Below are positions 53,838 to 64,000 of a DNA stretch of 64,000 bases, in pieces. The DNA comes from Bryoerythrophyllum caledonicum. Lineage: Eukaryota > Streptophyta > Bryopsida > Pottiales > Pottiaceae. Every line of letters begins with the position of its first letter. Within the stretch, counting starts at the first letter, position 1. The stretch is taken from contig OZ020515.1 in assembly GCA_963971425.1 (NCBI GenBank), positions 39,661,198-39,725,197 on the forward strand, written 5' to 3'. The translations under genes and the position numbers were made by a program. The notes under the pieces were generated by a model. It saw nothing but the letters and a program-made list of their open reading frames with translations. It was not told the origin of the DNA and did not search any database.

Positions 53838-56415
53838 TGTAAGCCCAAAAATAGACCCCCTAAGAGAATCAATTTTTAAACCCACAAGGTCCTATTATTA
53901 CACCACTTAACCATTCCTTAAGCTTAACCATACATTCTACTTTTACTGAATTTGGATCTTTGGCATATCCATTTATATATTTAGAATTTAATAACACTAT
54001 TATCTTAACCCAGCTAAGTGAACTCAATTAACCTTCCCTTGTAATCAATTACTTAACTCTGGATAAATTAATTGGGTATAAGTAATTATTTAATTATTTG
54101 TTATCTAATTACTACGGTTATCATTATTTGTTTATTATTTATTATTATTACTTTTTGATTTTGATTTTGATTTTTTAAAAATTATTTTATATATTTTAAT
54201 TAATTAATTAATTTAGTTATTTTTTATTTGTTAATTTTTGGTTTAAGTCGGCTGATCAGGCCTGATCCAGATCCTGTTTTGTAGCAGCAACTTCAGCAGC
54301 CCTTATCTTTTGATTCGGTACTCCGAATCCAAAAAAATTTCCTCTTACACTAATCAGCAGCTCATTTCCAACTTGAATAGACCACTTAGAACCCAAATCA
54401 GCAGGCCGAGGACATAGAAACCACCATCACAAGCAATTTTCATGCACCAACAATCTCAACACATCATTATGATCTCAAAGACGAACTCATGCATACCAAA
54501 ATAGAATCCATGGACTGTGTACCGGTTCAGCTTTGATGGAACTTGTGGCCAAATACCTAATTCTGGCAAAAATTTACCAGCGCTTCCGCATGAGATTCGG
54601 CCACCGAAATTTTAACACCTAGACATCTCGTACAGACACCTCTAGCTCCACAGTCCTCGCACGCAGCTCCGCGACAAGCCGGTGACGTCCTCCAGCAATT
54701 CGCACAAGACTCACACTCCAACATACCACCTGTGGTTAGAGGCGTTTACAAACGCCGACACCCCTTCCGCAGTCCACCGTGATCGCCAACTGCCGCGCAC
54801 TCTTCAGCTCCCACAGCTCGCGCGCTCCACACTCGCGCACACAGATGCGCACCACCAAAACGGAGTCTCCTAAAAAAAAAAAAAAAAAAACCAGCAGACC
54901 TCGCGAGAGCTCCGCACCCAGGTGCGCACTCTACACACAGCAATCGCGGTGCACACACACACACACGAACCAACAAACACAGCCCAAAGAAAAAAAAAAC
55001 GAGAGCTACAGCTTGCACACTCACAGGTGCCTCTTGCACTCCGGCGCTCCCCTCCAGACGCCGGCACTTCTCCACCGGAGCCGCACCGGGCTCCCTGCCT
55101 CCGAATCTCCCTCGCGCACACAGGTGCGCACCTTTTCAACAAAACAGCACCACGAAAACCCGGAGAGCTCCAGCCTCCGATCCTCCGGCTCTCGCACCCT
55201 CGCTGGAGCTACTCTCCCACACAGGTGCCCTAAAACGGAGCCAACACATGGAAACAGCGAGCTCCAGCTCGCTTGCTCGCAGGAGCTCCTCCCACGCAGC
55301 CGCGAGTTACACTCACTCACAGGTGCCTCTCGCACACCCCGTGCTATCTCTCCAAAAACAACAGTCTTCCTTAAAAAAAAAAAGAACAAGGTCTCCCAGC
55401 CCCCTTGCTCGCAGGAGCTCCTCCCACACAGCCGCGAGCTACACCCCCGCGATCCTCCTTCACGCGCCCAGATGCGCGCCTCTCTCCACAGAGCTCCCAA
55501 AAAAAAAAAACACACACTGCTCTCCAGCTCCCTCGCTCACAGGAATTCCGCCTGGCCCGGTTTTTTTTTTTTCCTTTCTCTTTTTTTTTCCCTTTTTTTT
55601 CCCTGACCAGATTGGCTTACCTTAATGAGGCAGCCCATAACCTCTCACCGAATTGTAGAATTGGCTTCTTACAGCTAGCTTTGCATGTTTTTAGTTTATC
55701 ACGCATTAATTCGCCGCTTTGCTCCTGACAAGCTTCCCTAAAATTAAATCCATGGTGGCAAGAATGATCATGTGGCATGTGCATGGAGAAGCACATCCAA
55801 CTACTTCCCCTTCTTTTTCTTTTTTCCTTTTTCTTTTTCTTTTGATCTTTTAAAGACTATTACACTAGATCTAGTACTATCTACTGCTGATTTGCAATTT
55901 ACTTATAACTTCAAAAACTAACCACATAGCTGGACTCCCAGCACCCTAATTAGTCTACCTAAATTTTCTTAGCATTTTTGAAGGTTCCTAAGTATTTTTC
56001 CCGAACGGTCAACCCGTCGATCCACTAGTCAAACCCCAGAATAAAGTAGCAATTCAACTCGGAAAATTCTAGAAATTTTACCACTACTTCTACCTGCTAG
56101 GAGACACTCTCCCAATTTTTCCCATAATTTTTGTCCCATTTCTCAATTTTTAGTCATTTTCCAAGGACCTTTCTTCCCCTTTTTTATCTTTCTCTTCATT
56201 TCCATTCCACTTCCGCTACACTTTCAAGCATCTTAGTCGGAAAGAGGAAAAAATAGGAAACTTAGTGTCACATCATGGCACTAGGCCTATTACTCTAGGA
56301 ATTTTGACTTTAATAGACGGTTTGACCACTACTTTGACTAAAACTGGGTTAATACAATCAAGAACTCGAAGAAATGAAGGAAAAAGAGTGAGGGCCCACT
56401 TTGGCCCTTCACACA
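53838..56415 (+). mobile_element. Long LTR (about 2.6 kb), plus orientation, Ty3/Gypsy type
   Basis: Starts TGTAAGCCCAAAAATAGACC and ends near CCCTTCACACA. It is followed by TGGCGACCATC, a plausible primer-binding-site start. It is related, in opposite orientation, to 57035-60079. It contains homopolymer A tracts and degenerate repeats of GCTCGCAGGAGCTCCTCCCA-type words, whose open frames are compositional. It is diverged from its partner by indels, so it is not a recent insertion. Confidence 0.7.
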
Positions 56416-57034
56416 TGGCGACCATCTGGGCCGACTCGTAAGAGGAGAGTGGACCTAGACCTCTTGCTCACCACGACACACGGTGAGGAGAACAAAGTAA
56501 AAAGATGTGGAAAGACAATTAAGGAATATGGAAGAAAAGACTAGGAAGTAAAAAATAAGTGATGGTTTTGAAGAAAAGCTAGGAAATCACAATCGGGAAG
56601 GGGGAAAAAATGAGAGAAAAAATAGATGATTTGGAGACAGCATTCGACTAGGAAGAATTGGAAGATTAGTAGAATGGATGCGTGTCCCATTTTTTTGAGT
56701 TAAACCCATTCGCCCTGGACGGACCCAGGTTGAATCTACAGCCAAAAAAAGATTTCAAAACCGCCTTCCGCCTTCATCGGAGTGAACTTGGACTACAGAA
56801 AGATAGAAGTTCCATTTATAGTGGAAGGTAAGGAAAGCAAGGAGTCAAAATTATTTTTGATAGGGAATTGGGAGAAAAGAAGACACTTGTCTCTAGTGTA
56901 GTGATGAGACTAGTATGGTTGACCCATGGAGAAAACATGACCGGCTGCAACTAGTGGTCAGAAGGCACTAGTTGAATCGGAAGAGTCATGTCCTCCCCGC
57001 TGTGAGGCCAATTGTCACGAAGTGAGGTGGGCTA
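56416..57034. mobile_element. Remnant of internal LTR-element sequence between the two LTRs
   Basis: About 620 bp starting TGGCGACCATCTGGGCC, like the region just after a 5' LTR. It has no coding content that I recognise. It seems to be the truncated internal start of the left element, ending where the right element's LTR begins. Confidence 0.45.
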
Positions 57035-60000
57035 GTGTGAGTGGCCAAAGTGGGCCCTCACTCTTTTTTCTTCATTTTTTCGAGTTTTCTTGATAGTATT
57101 AACCAAATTTTAGCTAAATTGGTGGTCAATCCACCTATTAGAGTCAAAGTCCTAGATTAATAGGCCTAATGCCATGATGGGACACTAAGTTCCCTATCTT
57201 TTCCTCCTCCCTACTAATACACTTAAAAGTGTAGTGGAAGTGGAATGGACATGAAGAGAAAGATAAAAAATGGGAAGGAAGTCCTTGGAAAATGACCAAA
57301 AATTGAGAAATGGGTAAAAAATATGGGAAAAAATTGGAAGAGTGTCTCCTAGCAGGTAGAAGTAGTGGTAAAATTTCTAGAATTTTCCGAGTTGAATTGC
57401 TATTTTATTCTAGGGGTTGACTAGTTGACCGACGGGTTGACCACTCGGGAAAAATACTTAAGGAACTCCAAAAATGCTAGGAAAATTTAGGTAGACTAAT
57501 TAGGGTGCTGGGAGTCCAGCTGTGTGGTTAGTTTTTGAAGTTATAAGTAAATTGCAAATCATCAGTAGATAGTAGTAGATCTAGTGTAATAGTCTTTAAA
57601 AGATCAAAAGGAAAAGAAAAAAAAAAGAGGAAGAAAAGAAAAGAAGGTGGTGGGTGTGCTTCCCCATGCACATGCCACATGACAATTCTTGCCACCATGG
57701 AATTAATTTTAGGGAGGCTTGTCAGGAGCAAAGCGGCGAGTTAATGCTAGTAATAAACTAAAAACATGCAAAAACGGCTGTAAGTGGCCAATCCTGCACT
57801 TTTGTGAGAGGTCATGGGCTGCCTCATTTAAACTAAGCCAATTTTGTCGGGGAGAAAAAGGAAAGAAAGGAAAAAAGAAAGAAAAAAAAAGGAAAAAGAA
57901 CACAGCCAGGCAGAATGCCTAGCGAAGAGCGCTGGAGCTCTTTTTTTTTTGGAGGTCTGCTTCTTTTTTTCTCCTCGTGAGCACCGGGAATCGGGGCGCG
58001 AGGAGAGCTGAATTGGGTGTGGGTGTGCCGCGAATGTGTGGGCGTGAGGCACCTGTGTGTGCGCGGAAGCTGGGCTCTCTGTTTTTTTTGGGAAAGAGCT
58101 GTTCGGAGAGGTGCGCCCTGGGCGCGAGGAGAGCTGAATCCGGTGTGGGTGTGGGCACCGCGAACTGAGGGAGTGGGAGAGGAGCTCCTGTGAGCGAGAG
58201 GATAGAGAGCTGGAGCTCTCGTGTGTTGTTGGTTTTTTTTTGGGTTGGGTGTGGGTGCGCCGCGAGTGCGGGCGTGAGGCACCTGTGTGCGAGAGCACCT
58301 GTGAGGGTGCAACGAGGTGGAGGTTCCGGCGAGATCGAGCGAGGAGAGCTGAAGCTCTCGGGTTTTGGGAGGTCTCTCCTCTTCTTCCGTGTGAGCTGGG
58401 ATTGGTGCGCGAGCTCCGGCTCCTGTGTGCAACGAGCGAGAGGCTCCAGGTGCCGCGATCGACGTGAGGATTCGGAGGCTGAAGACCAGGCGGAAGAGGT
58501 GTGCACCTCTGTGTGTGCGAGCTGGAGATCGGCCAGCGAGAGGAGTTCCTGTGAGCGGCGGAGCTGGGAGTTGAAGGCTGGAGCTACGTTTTTTTTTTTT
58601 TTTTTTTTCTTGTTGTTTTTTTTCTTTCTCACCTATGTGAGGAAGTGTGAGCAGGAGGATGGCATCGGAAATCGCGCGTGTCTATAGACACGCGCAGTAG
58701 GGTGCATGGTGGTTGCCGGAAGGAGAGGCGAGCTGGAGGATCCAGGCGGGAAGAGTGCGCGTGTGTTCCGACCCGCGTGAGTTGGAAGTGAGGCGCGGAT
58801 GTGGAGAAGAGCTGCGCGAAGGTGTTCGCGATCTAGAAGGCGCTGTGGAAGAGATCGTTGAGCTGGAAGTGAAGTGCTGGAGTCGGAGGTGAGCGGGAAG
58901 AGGCTGTAGCGATTGGACCAGGGAGTATTTCCTGGGTGAAGCTATCTTCCTTAAATTCTCACATGCATGCGGTCGTAGCAGTTCTTCCTGTGTGTTGATT
59001 GAATTTGTGGGATCTCTAAACCTGCGCGGAAGCGCTTGAGGATTTTTTTTGACTTTAGGGTTTTGGAACTTAGTAATGATTGCTTGCTGGTCGATGCAAG
59101 AATGTTGGAGCACACTTAAGTGAGAGTGGCTGGCTCGTGTAAGTGGAGTCAAATTTTATTTCATCTTCTTTTTTTTTGCTAAATAGTTTAGGGAATGCTT
59201 GTAAGTTGGTGCTCGTTGGAACCGTTGGGAAGTTGATGAATGGCGTTTCCACTTGAATGATGCGTGGACTCGTGAGGGAGTCGTGAATGCTTGTTGTGGC
59301 TGTGGGTCACCGCTGCTGCCTGTATGAGGCAGTTTTCAAGGTCCGGTTGAATCTTCTAATGAGTCTATCGTCATGAACACGAAGAATGGATGAGACTAGA
59401 AGTTGAAAACACTCAATTCGGAGTTAATCTTGGGAAGTTAAGCTGTTTAAAACAAAAAGAGGGGAAACTGGAATTTACAGGGACTGTCTGCTGCCACTGC
59501 TGGTTGAGGTCGGTGTTAGTCTTGAATGAGGTATTTAGTGGTTTATTCAAGTTGGAATTGAGCTGCGGATTAGGTTAAGAGGAAATTTTTTTGGATTCGG
59601 AGTCCCGAATCAAAAGATAAAGGTGGCTAAAGTCGTTGCTCAAAACAGGATCTGGATCAGGCCTGATCAGCCGACCTAAACAAAAAAAAAATATATATAA
59701 TAAAAATAAATAAAATAAAAATAAATAATAAAACAACAAAAAATTAAAATAAATGAATAAATAAATAATAAGTAATAATACTCATAATAACTAATAGCCA
59801 TAATAATTAGATAACAATTCATTAGTTAACTGTTCACACCTATTTAAGTTATCCAGAGCTAAGTGATTAAAATTCCAAGGGAGGGTTAATCGAGTTCACT
59901 TAACTGGGTTAAGATAGTAGTACTATTACTTTCTAAATATATAAATGGATACGCCAAGATCCAAATCCAGTAAAGGTAGAATGTATGGTTAAGCATAAGG

Positions 60001-60079
60001 AATGGTTTTAGTGGTGTAAGAATAGGACCTTGTGGGTTTAAAAATTGATTCTCTTAGGGGGTCTAACTTTGGGCTCACA
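57035..60079 (-). mobile_element. Long LTR (about 3.0 kb), minus orientation, of the Ty3/Gypsy element
   Basis: Read on the minus strand it starts TGTGAGCCCAAAGTTAGACC, directly after the end of the pol region at 60104, so it is the 3' LTR of the minus-strand element. Landmarks shared with 53838-56415 in inverted order include TTAACCCAGTTAAGTGAACT, GGCTGATCAGGCCTGATCCA and GGGAGTCCAGC. It is about 470 bp longer than its partner. Confidence 0.75.
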
Positions 60080-60103
60080 GCTAGTGATAATGAATCCACT
60101 CTA

Positions 60104-63100
60104 TCATGTCCGGTATTCCTTGCAACGACTCCCAACCGTGCGTGTTGGAAATGATTCACCATTCAGGGTTTCGAGTTGGACCGAGTTGTTGGGAAATACC
60201 TTGGTAACGAGATAGGGGCCCAACCACAACGCATCAAACTTCCCAGGGAATTCTAGCCTTCTCGCATCTTGAAGCAAAACCAACATCCCTGGCAACAATG
60301 TCCGCTTCTTGTGGCGTTTATCAACCGCAATTTTTCGGCGCCTCTAGACAACCTCAATGTGTTGTGCGCTCAGTCTACGATCCTCATCCAATTTCTCCAA
60401 CCGTTCCAATCGATGGATCAAGGACTGCTTGGTGGTCAATCGAGTGTCTATCGCTATTCGAAGTGATGGCACTTCAAACTCTATGGGAAGTACAGCCTCT
60501 ACACCATAGACTAATGAAAACGGAGTGGCTTGGGTGGTCACTTTGTACGTTGTTCGGTAAGCCCACAACGCAGCGGGGAGTTTAACATCCCAATCTCTCT
60601 TCGAGTCTACGACCGTTTTCCTCAAGATCGTGGCCAAGGTTTGATTGACCCTCTCAGTGTGCCCGTTTGTCTGAGGATGATAGGGTGTAGTTTTACGGTG
60701 GTCAATTTGAAACCGATCGGTCAAGTCCTCAATCACCTCATTTAGGAAATGTTTGCCTCGATCACTAATGAGGATTTTAGGGCATCCAAACCGGGTTATC
60801 ACTTGCTCAAACAAAAACGTAGCAGCACTCTTGGCATCATTTGATTTTACTGCTTTGGCTTCTGCCCATTTGGTGAGATACTCTGTCGCCACCACTATGT
60901 GCTTCATCCCTCTACTCGAATGGGGATGAATCTCTCCGATGTAATCTACTCCCCACTTCTCGAATGGGACAAGGGGAAGAGAGACATGAAGTGGCAGCTC
61001 TATGCGTAGATCATTTCTAGCATAACGTTGACAAGCATCACAACGTCGAGTGTAACCGTGGGCATCCTGAAACATGGAAGGCCAATAGTAACCAGCGCGT
61101 AAGGCCTTCTAGCCTGTTAAGGTACCAGAAAAATGCCCCCCGCATGCACTATCATGACAAGAAGCCAAAATAGCTGGAATCTCCGTGGCTTCTACACACC
61201 TTCGCAAAATGCCATCAATGCCTCGGCGATAGAGACGGCCACCTACAAGGGTGAAGTGGCGGCTATTAATGCGCACCTTCCGACGATCGTTTTTCCCCAA
61301 GTTGTCCGGCATTTGTTGGGTTTTGAGGAACTCCGCAATATTTTGGTACCAAATAGAAGAAGAAGATACCAGGAAGAGGTTTTCATCTACCAAACTATCA
61401 TCGATGGGCGTGGTAATTGGATCTCCCGATAATCTAGATAGGTGATCTGCTTGCAAGTGCTTCCTACCTGGTTTGTATTGCACGGTATAATCAAACTCCT
61501 CCAAGAGTAGTACCCATCGAGCAATCCTACCGCTAAGGTCGGCTTTGTTCACCAAGTATTTGATGGCCATGTGGTCTACGAAGAAGACCACCCGATTTAG
61601 TAATAGATAGTGGCAAAATTTCTTCAAAGAGAACACCATGGCTAGACATTCTCGTTCCGTGGTGGTATAATTTTTTTCTGCCGGGTTTAACTGGCGACTA
61701 GCAAAGGCCACGGGGTAGTCCTTCTCCTTCTCGCCAGTTGTTGGCATAATGCACTCCCTACCGCTATAGAGGAGGCATCGCAATAAACATGGAAGGGCAA
61801 GTTCCAGTTTGGAGGTTTTAACACTGAAAAGGTGCTAAGCTTGGTCTTAAGGATATCAAATGCCCCTTGGCACTCTGGAATCCATTCAAACTTTACCGCC
61901 TTTTGTTGCAACCGATTAATGGATAATGAAATTGTCGCATAGTCGGGAATTAATTCCCGATACCATCCCATGTTACCAAGAGTCCTTTGGACTCCTTTAA
62001 CATCTGTGGGTGGAGGCAGTTCAGCTATCACCTTGACCTTCTCCGGATCTGGTTCCCTACCATCTTTGGAGACCACATAGCCCAACAAGACACCCCTCTC
62101 AACGGCTAAAAAGATCTTGTCTGGATTAAGGGCGATGCCCGTCCTTCTACACCACTCGAAGCTTCCTCGAATACATGCCAAATGTTCCTCAATTGATGAT
62201 TGGGTACTAAAATCATCTATAAACACTGTCATAGATGTGTGTAGGAGATCAGAGAAGGCATGGGTCATAGCCCGCTGGAAGGCGGATGGTGCATTATACA
62301 ATCCAAATGGCATGACTACATAGATAAAGGTGCCCCAAGGAGTGGTAAAGGCTGTTTTGTGGTAGTCATCGGGGTGTATGGATATTTGGTTATAACCTGA
62401 ATAACCATCCATGAAGGTGTAAAGTTCATGACCAGCCACTTCTTCCAAAATGGTGTTAATGAAAGGAAGAGGGAAGTGGTCCTTTTGCGTGGCTTGGTTA
62501 AGTTTGCGATAGTCTATGCAAACTCTCAACTTCCCATTTTTCTTCTTGACTATCACCATGGGGGAAACCCAGTCGGTAATCTCTACTGGGCGAATAAATC
62601 CAGCTTCAAGGAGTTTCTCCAACTCCATTTTAACTATAAGTTGGAGTTGTGGATTCATTCGTCGCTCCTTTTGGCGAATAGCCAATGAGCCTGGAATTAA
62701 AGGGATTTGATGTTGCACCACTTCTGGAGGGATGCCCTTGAGTTCTCTATAAGACCATGCGAACACATCGCGATACTCCATGACTAGGGCTCTATAGAGC
62801 TCTAATTCTTCCTTTGTGAGTTGGCTCCCAATTTTTATCATTCGCGGTTCTTCTCTCTCAAACGATACATCTATCTCTTGCCAATCTTTTGGACTCGCAT
62901 GTGGTTGTTCCGTTGGCCCCTTGTACCAGTCAAGGGGAATTGGTGGATAGATGGGTAGATCACTTCCCACTTGTATTCCGGACGAAGTGGATTTGAAACG
63001 CAATGGAGAAATGAGGACTTCTTCATCCAAGATAGGGACTACATTGGACAATTGTGTGCCATCTAAGGTGACACCACAAACATCCTCGTAACGTAGGTCA

Positions 63101-64000
63101 TCTACGAGAATGGCTAAGTCAATGTCCTGGAGAGGATCACCACTAAGTTCTTCCATGAAAAACATATCCATGGATCGGTCAGACTCAGTGTGCGGGTGCT
63201 CAGCCAACCAAGTAGAGAATTCTCCATCATCCTCCCATTCGTATAGACTAGGCCCCAGGCAACTCAATGAAGAAGGAGTGGTGGTTTTTGTTACCTCTGG
63301 AAGCACGAACTTGACCCCCTTGATTGTCTTTCTAGCTCCGCGTGGCACGTGGTCTTCATCCTCTGAGGATGAGCTAGAAGTTCCTAAGGTCTTAGGGAAG
63401 CTAGCTTGAATATAAACCTTGGTTAGATTCGACCCGACACCATAGGTGATGTGAGGTTTTTCACCACTCCAATCTACCATAGCGTTGGCTGCCCTCAACC
63501 ACGGTCTCCTTAGAAGCAAGGGGAAGGAATTTTTGTTCGAGTGCATTCGAAGCACTTGGAAGGTGACCGTGTAGTCCTCCCCTCTTGTGTTCATCTTGCA
63601 CCCAGAAATTTGGCCTATTGGTGCTTCTGGAATCTGGTTGGCCATGTTGATCACATAAGGTGAGGGCTCTGTGATATCTAGCCCTAATTGTTCCATGGTG
63701 TGAAGAGGCATGATGTTTACACCACTACCACCATCCACCAACACCTTGGGCAACACCTTATCCACGATAGTGGCTTCAATTTCTACCGCACGAACCTCAA
63801 ATGCCTTTTTGGAAGGCTTCTTAGAAGAGCTCACTCTAGCTGCTAGATTGGGCTTGACCTTTACCCTCTTGGCTAGTGGAATCTTCTTCTTCAACTCTTT
63901 CCGTACCAAGGGAGCCAAGTGGATGAGCTGGGCAATGGTAATGTTGGCATTCAACCTATTCAAGTCCTCCCAAAGATCATACGGTCTAAACGTGGAGGTG
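60104..64000 (-). mobile_element. Ty3/Gypsy LTR retrotransposon pol region, broken, running off the window
   Basis: Fossil LTR retrotransposon on the minus strand. Parts in order: an aspartic-protease-like region near 63750 (VDGGSGVNIMPLHTMEQLGL), reverse transcriptase (VCIDYRKLNQATQKDHFPLP to MTVFIDDF), RNase H (FHVYCDASSIAVGSALCQ), integrase zinc finger (HDSACGGHF, RRCDACQRY) and integrase core (WGVDYIGEI, TTPYHPQTNGHTERVNQTL). The order PR-RT-RH-INT marks Ty3/Gypsy. No chromodomain is seen after the integrase, which suggests a non-chromoviral (Tat/Athila-like) lineage. It is broken, with about three or four interruptions, but well conserved, so of moderate age. The gag end lies beyond the window. 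Confidence 0.85.

Noticed and set aside
54779-55728. Long plus-strand proteins rich in Ser, Lys and Pro
   Set aside because: They lie inside the LTR in low-complexity, A-tract-rich sequence, and several frames are open at once.
57828-58632. Long minus-strand proteins rich in Ser, Pro and Lys
   Set aside because: Same low-complexity LTR sequence on the other arm.
53838-60079. Giant foldback (hairpin) DNA transposon
   Set aside because: The arms begin TGTRAGCCC and the right arm directly follows a Ty3/Gypsy integrase, so they are LTRs in opposite orientation.

Overview
The window looks like nuclear DNA of a plant, most likely an early-diverging streptophyte (bryophyte, lycophyte, fern or charophyte). 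Evidence: TTTAGGG-type telomere repeats, GT-AG introns, a phloem-protein-2 (Nictaba-type lectin) gene, plant-type hAT and Tc1/mariner transposases, and a Ty3/Gypsy element with very long LTRs. There are two 200-N assembly gaps. I saw no rRNA, tRNA or CRISPR array. Most of the window is transposon-derived; the PP2 gene is the clearest host gene. The species is not determined.

Layout. 0-5 kb: gene-poor DNA with one nearly intact Tc1/mariner element (2075-3291). 5.0-9.0 kb: a minus-strand reading frame (ParB-like gene 1) with a ParB/DGQH-type motif, broken by stops only. 9.5-14.2 kb: an unclassified repeat family of about 500 bp, GC-rich palindromes and minisatellites around gap 1. 14.4-16.0 kb: N-terminal half of a DUF7869-like gene. 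16.4-25 kb: a multi-exon minus-strand locus (ParB-like gene 2) that may run on into an FCP1-like phosphatase domain. About sixteen copies of a short palindrome lie in the introns of this locus, with two pre-miRNA-like hairpins among them.

26.9-28.3 kb: a hAT transposase gene (hAT-1) cut by a second hAT (hAT-2, 28.3-31.9 kb). 32.4-34.2 kb: a convergent coiled-coil/RING gene. 35.3-37.0 kb: an unknown gene cut by gap 2. 37.8-38.7 kb: exons of an unknown gene. 40.8-41.4 kb: a MITE-like element filled with AT microsatellite. 43.3-47.0 kb: a PP2 lectin gene made of four almost identical 862-bp units, each giving one in-frame lectin domain. 48.4-49.8 kb: C-terminal half of a DUF7869-like gene. 51.9-52.1 kb: a heat-shock-element-like tandem array. 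53.8-60.1 kb: two long related LTRs in opposite orientation. 60.1-64.0 kb: pol of the Ty3/Gypsy element, running off the window edge.

Three patterns stand out. First, a ParB-like gene whose long introns, but not its exons, carry dyad-symmetric sites that could be binding sites. Second, a bias in how the non-LTR coding regions are broken: nearly all breaks are TAG, TAA or TGA codons in an otherwise open frame, each one C-to-T step from CAG, CAA or CGA, with few frameshifts. Methyl-cytosine decay of silenced elements is the simplest explanation. Third, the four-domain lectin array, built from an exon whose length is an exact multiple of three.
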